The position numbers and the translations under genes were made by a program. The notes beneath the pieces are model-generated. The model saw only the letters and a program-made list of their open reading frames with translations. It had not been told where the DNA came from and searched no databases. Of a stretch of DNA of 8,449 bases, positions 1 to 5,710 are shown piece by piece. Numbering within the stretch: position 1 is the first letter of the stretch; each line of letters begins with the position of its first letter. The stretch is from Acidobacteriota bacterium (GTDB lineage: Bacteria > Acidobacteriota > Thermoanaerobaculia > Multivoradales > SZUA-115): positions 1 through 8,449 of the forward strand of contig QIHU01000549.1 of NCBI GenBank assembly GCA_003231035.1. Reading direction: 5' to 3'.

Positions 1-1470
1 GTAGATGGCCGGCGCCGCCGCGCGGCGCAATCCCAGTCGGCTCATGACTCCTTCGACCTCGCCCCGGCTCATGTCCGCGAAGGCGGCTTCTGGAATGGGA
101 ACTCCACCGGGGTCGACGACAATGATCGGCGAGCCGGTCAGCTCGGTGAAGTCGAAGAACTCATCGACCAAACCGATCACGTCCACCTGATCGCCCACCA
201 CCACGGCCGGCGCCGTGTTGGTGAAGACGAAGATGCCGTTGGAGGTGTCGATGTCGGCGTCGGCGCGCGCGTCCGGCGTTTGGATGAAGAAGCCGTCCGG
301 CGCCACCGCGGTGACCACGTTGTCGAGGGTCTCCACTTGCAGGCCGACGGAGGGCGAGGCCAGGCCGTTGCCCTGGATCTCGAAAATCTCCAACGTCGCC
401 GAGATGCACAGGTTGGTACCGCCTGGGGTGGGGGTGGTTTGCTCGTACCCGGAGGTATTGAGCGCCCCACCGGTACCGTTGGGGCAACGCGAGTTCGACT
501 CGGTGTCTTTGGCACCGCCGCCGTCCTCGTTGACCTGCGGCTCGCCAGCGTTGAGCAGCGCCAGCAGGCCGGCATCGTCGCCGTCGTTGGTGTCATAGAC
601 CACCGCGTCTAGCAGCCCCATGGTGGTCAACGGCGTGTCGTTGGGAAAGTCGGTCCCGTCGCCCACGTAGAGGGCCACGGCGTCGGCGCCGTTTTGCAGA
701 GTGTTACCCGAGAAGGTGATCGATACGCTGGCCACTCCCGAATTGCCGAGCACGAAGAAACCGTTGGCGTCGGTCGAGAAGCCGTCTAGATCGATCGCGT
801 TGCTCTGCCCGCCCAGGTTGTAGGACTGGTCGTCCGAGCCGTTGTAAACCACCAGCACCAGGCCATCGAGCGGCGTATTGCCAACGCCGCCGTCGAACAG
901 CTCGATGAACTCACCGGCGTCGGTCCCCGTCTGGTCGGCGTCGACCTCGTTGATCAGCACGAACGAGGCGGGTGGGGTGACGCAGTTGGCGCTGCCCGGC
1001 GTCGGTTGGAAGGTGATGTAGGTGGAGGTGTCGCGCGGCCCACCGGTGCCGTCGGTGCACCGCTGGTTGGACTCGATGTCCTTGTTGCCGGCGCCGTCTT
1101 CGTTCAACTGACCGCCGCCTAGCAGCAGGGTCAACAGCACGGCATCGTCACCGTCGTTGGTGTCGTAGACCACCGCGTCGAGCAGATTGGCGGTGGTCAG
1201 CGGGGTGTCGTTGGGAAAGTCGGTGCCGTTGCCGGTGTAGAGCGCCACCGCGTCGGCGCCGTTTTGCAGGCTGTTGCCCGAGAAGGTGATCGAGACGTTG
1301 GGCACGCCGCTGTTGCCGAGGACGAAGAAGCCGTTGGCGTCGGTCGAGAAACCGTCGAGATCGATGGCGTTGCCCTGGCCGCCCAGGTTGTAGGACTGAT
1401 CGTCCGAGCCGTTGTAGGTGACCAAGACCAGGCCGTCGAGCGAGGTATTGCCCACACCGCCGTCGTAAAG
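1..1470 (-). CDS. C-terminal continuation of the LTD-repeat protein: rest of LTD 3, LTD 4, OB-fold-like segment; partial at the window edge
   Basis: From 1470 to base 1 the minus strand is open with no stop, in the same frame as the N-terminal piece. It encodes the rest of LTD unit 3 (YDGGVGNTSLDGLVLVTYNG onward), the whole of LTD unit 4 (VLINEVDADQTGTDAGEFIE to GGTNLCIS) and then a different module at about 399-100. That module reads LEIFEIQGNG, then GLQVETLDNVVTAVAPDGFF, then GIFVFTNTAPAVVVGDQVDV and DEFFDFTELTGSP. This pattern (EIQG-ASP-G--V-V-GVVTAV--GFFIQ, then GIFVFT, then V-VGD-V-V-G-V-EF-LTEL) is that of the YhcR/ExeM-type OB-fold which precedes the endonuclease/exonuclease/phosphatase domain in secreted nucleases. 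The catalytic domain would lie beyond the left edge and is not seen. The last ~30 residues fit the family less well. I identify no separate start; this most likely belongs to the gene starting at 2916. Confidence 0.7.
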
Positions 1471-2082
1471 ACTCGGCCGAGTCGGTGCCGGTCTGGTCGG
1501 CATCCACCTCGTTGATCAAGATATTGGTCGAGGGGCCCGGGCAGGTGTTGTCGGCGCCGGGGCTGGGCGCTGCCTGCACGTAGGCGGAGGTATTTCTGCC
1601 ACCGCCGAAACCGTTGGGGCAACGCTGGTTCGATTCGGTGTCTTTGTTCCCGTTGCCGTCTTCGTTCAGCTGGGGTTCGGCGGCGTTGAGCAGCACCAGC
1701 AATGCGGCATCGTCACCGTCGCTGGTGTCATAGACCATCGCGTCGAGCAGATCGGTGGTGGTGATCGGCGTGTCGTTGGGAAAGTCGGCGCCATCGCCCA
1801 GCAAGAGGGCCACGGCATCGGCGCCGTTTTGCAACGAGTTGTCATTGAAAATCAGATCCACCCCGGCAACGCCGCTGTTGCCCAGGACGAAGTAGCCGGA
1901 CGCGTCGGTGCTCAGCCCGTCGAGGTCGATGGCGCTGGTCTCTAGGAGAGGTCGTCCGAGCCGTTGTAGGTGACCAGCACCAGCCCGTCGAGCGGGGTGT
2001 TGCCCACGCCGCCGTCGTAGAGTTCGATGAACTCGAGGGCGTCCGTGCCGACGGTATCGGCGTCGACCTCGTTGATGACGAT
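400..2082 (-). repeat. Three tandem ~561-bp coding repeats (LTD units 2, 3 and 4)
   Basis: Three head-to-tail copies occupy 1523-2082 (560 bp), 961-1522 (562 bp) and 400-960 (561 bp). Each encodes one LTD unit of about 187 residues with the order INEVDAD, FIEL-DGGVGNT-LDGLVLV-YNGSDD, AIDLDG-STDA-G-FVLGNSGV, LQNGADAVAL, DFPNDTP, VYDT-DGDDA, NEDG---KD-ESN-RC. The unit ends with a Pro/Gly linker and a second Cys. Units 3 and 4 carry QSYNLGGQ(G/S)N after NGSDD. Unit 2 has a shorter replacement at the first frame break, and unit 3 lacks the eight bases for FIE(L). Protein identity between units is high, while third codon positions differ noticeably, so the copies are not brand-new duplications. 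The two Cys per unit could form an intra-unit disulfide in the exported protein. Confidence 0.85.
1472..1942 (-). pseudogene. Middle fragment of the LTD-repeat gene, in a shifted reading frame
   Basis: After the stop at 1942-1944 the LTD sequence continues one frame over: ETSAIDLDG, then STDASGYFVLGNSGVAGVDL, then QNGADAVALLLGDGADFPND, through NEDGNGNKDTESNQRCPNG to the start of the third unit (ILINEVDADQTGTDSAE). One extra base after the TA of the TAG would give SDDLSYETSAIDLDG and restore the frame. At 1470-1472 the frame is lost again: sister units read GEFIEL(Y/F)DGG, but here GAG-T is joined directly to CTTTACGACGGC, as if TCATCGAG were missing. The fragment has no credible start of its own; GTG at 1859-1861 lies mid-domain. 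Sequence conservation in this frame shows it was coding until recently, or still is and the breaks are assembly errors. Confidence 0.75.
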
Positions 2083-2916
2083 CGGCGGCGGCACCACCAC
2101 CGTGCCGGTGGTGCCGGGACTGGGGGCGGTAAAAATGCTATCCCAGGTCATCGAAATGTCTTCGCTGGTCTCATCGTCGCCGGTCAACCCGTTGGGGCCC
2201 GCCGCTTCGAAACCGCTCTCCATCGCGATGCGCTTGGTCGAAAAGCCGAACCCCGGATCGCCGCCCTGCTGCGGCATGGTGAAGGCGTCGGCGCCGTAGG
2301 TCGAGGCGGTGGTGTCGCCGTCCGGCCCATCCACCGAAACGCCGGTCTTGTCGCCGATGTCGTTGGTCGACGAGGGGGTACCGATATTGACCATGTCGAC
2401 GTCCGACACCAGGTCACTAGCACCGTCCCAAAAGAAAAGGACGGCGTTCTCGCCCGAGTTGGTCAACCCGGCGGAGGCGCCGAGGTCGGTGGCGATCATG
2501 TCGGGAACTCCGGCGTCGGTGCCATGAATCTCGAAATCCGCCACCACGGCGTAGGCGGTGAAGAAGCCCGCGGCGTCGAAAGCGATGGTCACTACCCCAC
2601 CCGCCGGAATCGAGGCTCCGGCCGGGAACTGCACGATGAAGTCCGAGCTACCGATGTTCGGCGCCGGCCCGGAGCCCGAAGCACCGGGCAAGAGGGCGTA
2701 GTCCTCGTCGTCCGACAGATAGTAGTTGTCAAGCGCCACGGCGCTGGCCGTCGGGTTGGTGATCTCCAAGAACTCACCCGAAGTCGGGGTGACCACCGCC
2801 TCACTGAGCAGCAGGTGGTCGTCGATCGCCGCGGCCTGGCTCGCGAACGACAGTGCGAGGAAGGATAAGCCGCAGATGCGCGTCAGAGAAGCACGGAGAA
2901 CGGAGAAAGAAGACAT
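1942..2916 (-). CDS. Secreted lamin-tail-domain protein, N-terminal part (ends at a probable frameshift)
   Basis: These 324 codons start at ATG 2914-2916 with a purine-rich GAGGA about 7 nt upstream. The first 30 residues are a Sec signal peptide: a basic n-region (Arg9, Arg13), a hydrophobic core GLSFLALSFA, and a likely cut after SQAAA. Residues about 31-220 form a first, divergent lamin tail domain (LTD; Ig-like beta-sandwich) opening with LLLSEAVVTPTSGEFLEI. A linker rich in Pro, Gly and Thr (TAPSPGTTG, VVVPPP) leads to a second LTD at about residue 279, starting IVINEVDAD and reading EFIELYDGGVGNTPLDGLVL. The ORF stops after NGSDDLS, where the sister units continue QSYNLGGQ. The beta-sheet is cut mid-domain, so this is unlikely to be a natural C-terminus. 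LTD modules in secreted bacterial proteins are adhesion or surface-targeting add-ons. The LTD assignment is confident; the function of the whole protein is inferred from the downstream pieces. Confidence 0.8.
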   Translation of the reverse strand: MSSFSVLRASLTRICGLSFLALSFASQAAAIDDHLLLSEAVVTPTSGEFLEITNPTASAVALDNYYLSDDEDYALLPGASGSGPAPNIGSSDFIVQFPAGASIPAGGVVTIAFDAAGFFTAYAVVADFEIHGTDAGVPDMIATDLGASAGLTNSGENAVLFFWDGASDLVSDVDMVNIGTPSSTNDIGDKTGVSVDGPDGDTTASTYGADAFTMPQQGGDPGFGFSTKRIAMESGFEAAGPNGLTGDDETSEDISMTWDSIFTAPSPGTTGTVVVPPPIVINEVDADTVGTDALEFIELYDGGVGNTPLDGLVLVTYNGSDDLS

Positions 2917-3147
2917 GAGAATTCCTCGCAGGCAGATTCGAGAGTCGACGCCAACGGCGGCGGCAGGTCAAGACGACAAGAATTGCAAGAGACAGCGGAT
3001 TCTACATCACTCGACCCCACGGGAGGAGGCGAGACCGCGCGGTGGCTGAGTCGCGGGGTGTTGCGCCGTACCTCCTCCAAAACTACGCTGGCGGGAGGCT
3101 CGATCCTGAGTTACCGTAGAGCTGGCTAACCCACTACTGAGCGAACC
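2917..3147. promoter_or_regulatory. Divergent intergenic region between the LTD-repeat gene and the sulfatase-like gene
   Basis: The 231 bp separate two genes transcribed away from each other, so promoters for both should lie here (inference from layout). On the minus strand TAGAAT at 2999-3004 resembles a -10 box about 80 bp upstream of the LTD gene start, but no matching -35 box is seen 16-19 bp further up. On the plus strand I see no convincing -35/-10 pair before the sulfatase-like gene. I find no credible small gene, operator palindrome or terminator hairpin. Confidence 0.35.
2923..2928 (-). promoter_or_regulatory. Ribosome binding site of the LTD-repeat gene
   Basis: On the minus strand the start ATG is preceded by GCGAGGAATTCTC. 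AGGA/GAGG lies about 7 nt from the ATG, a good Shine-Dalgarno fit. It supports 2916 as the true start, in agreement with the signal peptide that follows immediately. Confidence 0.6.
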
Positions 3148-5388
3148 TTGATCGTGACCACCTTTCCAATTCCGTTGCCGAAATTCGTGCCCCGCACCCT
3201 CGTGGTGGCGCTCTTGCTAGTCAGCTGTGGTGAGAGCGGGCCACGGAGGGTGGAGATCCATGACCTGGCCGCCGAGCTTGCCGGAGCCGAAATTCGCGGC
3301 GAGCCCCAAGAGATCGATTTCGGTTCTGGAGCTTCCGAGCACCTGCTGATCGAGGGCTTCTCGTGGAACGAGAGCACGCCCGACGGCGCCACCTTTGCGT
3401 GGTCGGATCGGCCAATCTCCGCGGTCGAGCTGTTCATCGCGCGGCCGAGGCCCCTGCGCGTGCGCTTGAACCTGCTACCGCTCCCAGTCGACGACGCGCC
3501 GCCGCAAGCGGTGACCGTGCGACTCAACTCCCAAACCCTCGGCAGCGAGATCGAACTCGCGGCTGGCTGGAACCCGATTTCGATTGTGCTGCCGATCGAA
3601 GCGCAGCAGCCAGGGGTCAATCGCTTCGAGCTGAGCTACCGCTGGACCCGATCGCCCGACGCCCGCCACCTCGCCGTCGCCTGGGACTGGTTGCGGCTGG
3701 AGTCGCTCGGCGAGGCGACGCCACCACCCAGCCAAAGGCCACGCGCCGAAGGGCGCAGGCTGGCCCTGCCGACGGCGACCCATCTCGATTACTTTCTCAA
3801 CCTTCCGGCCGGAGCCCAGCTAACCTTCGACCGACTCGCTGTACGCGGAGGCGGTGAATTGCGGGTAGAACTGAAACCGCGCGGTAGCCCAGCCATCGAA
3901 GTAGCCCGGATACCGTCGAGCACAGCCCCTGGCAGTTTCGACCTTGGGATTCGAACCGCCAGTCTCGTCCGCTTGCGCCTCCAAACCCTCGGTGGAACGC
4001 TCGCCGTGATCGACGGAGCCGCGATTCAGGCTCCGCTAAGGCCGACAGAGAGTACCGAGGCCCCAATTGCCGAGACCGGGGCGCCGCCTGAGCCAATGGA
4101 GCGCCGTCCGAATCTCCTCGTCTACCTGGTCGATACCCTGCGCGCCGACCGGCTCGGCTGTTATGGCTACGCCCGCCCCACCTCGCCTCACCTCGACGCC
4201 TTCGCCAAGGAGGCCATCGTCTTCGAGCGTGCCTTCGCCCAATCCTCGTGGACCAAAGCCTCAGTCGCTTCGATCTTCGCCGGCATCTGGCCCCGAGCAC
4301 ACGGCATCGACAGTCCCGAGGATGGCTTCGCCGCCACTCTGGAGACCCTGCCCGAGCTGCTTCAGGATTCCGGCTATCGAACCTCGGCGGTGACCACTAA
4401 CGCCTACATCAGCCCCGAGGCCGGATTCGCCCGCGGCTTCGACCAGTTCGTCTATCTGCCCAACTTCCCCAATCGCTCGAACCATGTCCACCGCAAGGCA
4501 GTGCAATGGTTGGACAATTACCTCCAGGAAGAGGACCGGGCTCCCTTCTTTCTCTACCTGCACACCATCGATCCGCACGCTCCCTACGCACCACCGCAAC
4601 TGGAACGCCAACGACTCGCCCCCAACGTGCCGGCCAAGTTCGGCTCGGTGCGCTCCATCCGCCGCCTCGCCGCCAAGGGCCGTACCCCGAGGCGCGAAGA
4701 GGTCCAGAATCTCAGCGACCTCTACGACGGCGAGATCGCCGCCAACGACCGCCAGTTCGGCCGCCTACTTCACGCCCTACGCCAGCGCGACCTCTATCGA
4801 GAGACGCTGATCGTCTTCCTCTCGGACCACGGCGAGGCCTTCCGTGAGCACGGCGTGTTCGGCCATGGCTGGGACCTCTACCGCGAGACTCTGCAAATCC
4901 CATTGCTCATCAAGCCACCCGGAGAGAGCCGACCCGGCAGCCGCACAGCCTCCACCGCGCAGCACCTCGATCTCTTGCCCACCCTCCTCACCGCCGCCGG
5001 CCTCGAACCCTCGGTCGATTTGCCGGGCAGAGATCTGCTGGCGCCACCGCCGCCACAAGCAGAGGGCGAACCACTGCTGGCCGACCGGCGCCGCGCCTTC
5101 TCGTTCCTGCGCTACGCCGGCCGCACCGGTGCCAGCCTGGTGCAAGGCGACTGGCACCTCAGCGAGCCCATCACCCACAGTTTCGGCCACCGAACCGAGC
5201 TCTTCGATCTGCGCGCCGACCCGCTTGAGCAGCACGACCTCTTCGCGCGAAACCCCGTCCTGGGCGGCTATCTACGCTCGCAGTTGCGCGCCAAACTCAG
5301 CACCGCCGAGAACCTCAGCGCTCCGCCACAGACTGAGATCGACGAGGAGACCCGCGCCGGTCTCAGAGCGCTGGGCTACATCGAGTAA
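3148..5388 (+). CDS. Lipoprotein sulfatase-like hydrolase (alkaline phosphatase superfamily) with N-terminal beta-rich modules
   Basis: The 746 codons end with TAA. The first start after the in-frame TAA at 3127-3129 is TTG 3148, but no strong Shine-Dalgarno precedes it; GTG 3154 or GTG 3187 are alternatives. The N-terminus (PRTLVVALLLVSC-GESG) has a lipobox with Cys27, predicting an acylated, membrane-anchored exported protein. Residues about 45-185 and 205-300 look like two beta-rich modules, probably carbohydrate- or surface-binding. Residues about 320-640 are a sulfatase-type domain (PF00884 fold). It contains RPNLLVYLVDTLRADRLGCYG with D329 as metal ligand, QSSWTKASVASIFAG with T369 at the nucleophile position, HTIDPHAPY with H472 and H477, and LSDHGEAFREHGVFGH with D560, H561 and H573. 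The C-terminus DLRADPLEQHDLF ... ALGYIE is usual for sulfatase-like proteins. Because T369 replaces the Cys/Ser converted to formylglycine, this is more likely a phosphoester- or phosphodiester-type enzyme than a true arylsulfatase. The substrate is unknown. It is convergent with the small gene ending at 5433. Confidence 0.88.
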   Translation: MIVTTFPIPLPKFVPRTLVVALLLVSCGESGPRRVEIHDLAAELAGAEIRGEPQEIDFGSGASEHLLIEGFSWNESTPDGATFAWSDRPISAVELFIARPRPLRVRLNLLPLPVDDAPPQAVTVRLNSQTLGSEIELAAGWNPISIVLPIEAQQPGVNRFELSYRWTRSPDARHLAVAWDWLRLESLGEATPPPSQRPRAEGRRLALPTATHLDYFLNLPAGAQLTFDRLAVRGGGELRVELKPRGSPAIEVARIPSSTAPGSFDLGIRTASLVRLRLQTLGGTLAVIDGAAIQAPLRPTESTEAPIAETGAPPEPMERRPNLLVYLVDTLRADRLGCYGYARPTSPHLDAFAKEAIVFERAFAQSSWTKASVASIFAGIWPRAHGIDSPEDGFAATLETLPELLQDSGYRTSAVTTNAYISPEAGFARGFDQFVYLPNFPNRSNHVHRKAVQWLDNYLQEEDRAPFFLYLHTIDPHAPYAPPQLERQRLAPNVPAKFGSVRSIRRLAAKGRTPRREEVQNLSDLYDGEIAANDRQFGRLLHALRQRDLYRETLIVFLSDHGEAFREHGVFGHGWDLYRETLQIPLLIKPPGESRPGSRTASTAQHLDLLPTLLTAAGLEPSVDLPGRDLLAPPPPQAEGEPLLADRRRAFSFLRYAGRTGASLVQGDWHLSEPITHSFGHRTELFDLRADPLEQHDLFARNPVLGGYLRSQLRAKLSTAENLSAPPQTEIDEETRAGLRALGYIE

Positions 5389-5432
5389 CGACCAGCGGCT
5401 CAAAAGACACGCGCGGGGGCCGCACGGATTCA
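5389..5432. other. Convergent intergenic gap, 44 bp
   Basis: This short spacer lies between the 3' ends of the plus-strand sulfatase-like gene and the minus-strand small gene. It carries a GC-rich stretch (GCGCGGGGGCCGC) but no hairpin followed by a T-run on either strand, so no intrinsic terminator can be called. Confidence 0.5.
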
Positions 5433-5693
5433 CTACTTCCTTTCGTCGACCGGCGCCCCCCGAAGACTCACCGCCAGCACCTCCGCCGCCGGCTCGCCCA
5501 CCTGCAACTGACCTTGGCAGGCCGCGTGGCCGTAGACAGCGACGACCTCGAAGCCGCGCTCCTTACCCAAGGCCACCACCGCGCGCTCCGCCTCACACTG
5601 GACGAGCCCGTCGACCGCCGAACTCAGCGCCCGCGGAGCGCGGACGTTGCCCGCGAGAATGGCTCCAAATCTAGGGTCAGTCTGACGACGCAT
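5433..5693 (-). CDS. Small protein of 86 residues, unrecognised; faint MoaE-like pattern
   Basis: The ATG at 5691-5693 follows the M14 peptidase stop (5711-5713) by 17 nt. AAGAAGAA just before the ATG is a poor but possible ribosome site, so translation may be coupled to the peptidase gene. Codons are strongly GC-ending and the product is a plausible soluble alpha/beta protein with no signal peptide or membrane segment. It reads FGAILAGNVRAP, then LVQCEAERAVVALGKERGFE, then VVAVYGHAACQGQLQVGEPA and EVLAVSLRGAP. The order GA-hydrophobic...VRAP...(acidic helix)...G-L-VGE-A--V-AVS-R recalls molybdopterin synthase large subunit MoaE. However, it is about 50 residues shorter than MoaE and lacks the C-terminal K--(V/A)P-WK region, so MoaE activity is not expected. 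It could be a remnant, a divergent homologue or an unrelated family. That it is a real gene is moderately sure; its function is not known. Confidence 0.55.
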   Translation of the reverse strand: MRRQTDPRFGAILAGNVRAPRALSSAVDGLVQCEAERAVVALGKERGFEVVAVYGHAACQGQLQVGEPAAEVLAVSLRGAPVDERK

Positions 5694-5710
5694 TTCTTCT
5701 TGACCGCTGC

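Noticed and set aside
161..596. Minus-strand frames at 161-487 and 177-596 as independent genes
   Set aside because: They are shifted readings of the LTD 4/OB-fold coding sequence, which is continuous and conserved in the frame open to base 1.
2999..3004. TAGAAT as a -10 promoter box for the LTD gene
   Set aside because: No -35 partner is visible at 16-19 bp; kept only as a weak remark in the intergenic entry.
2883..3080. Minus-strand frame of 65 codons starting at TTG 3080 upstream of the LTD gene
   Set aside because: Low-complexity product without recognisable features, TTG start, overlaps the LTD gene start in another frame; its GGAGG lies inside the frame, not before it.
3072..3096. CCTCC ... 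GGAGG inverted repeat in the divergent intergenic region as an operator or hairpin
   Set aside because: The arms are only 5-6 bp with a long loop, which is expected by chance in GC-rich DNA.
5415..5460. Possible hairpin GGGGGC (5415-5420) with GCCCCC (5455-5460) between the convergent genes
   Set aside because: The stem is only 6 bp with a 34-nt loop, there is no T-run, and it overlaps the end of the small gene; not a credible terminator.
4844..5674. Plus-strand frame of 276 codons overlapping the end of the sulfatase-like gene
   Set aside because: It is out of frame with the well-supported hydrolase and rich in Pro, Arg and Ser, as expected of a shifted frame in GC-rich DNA.
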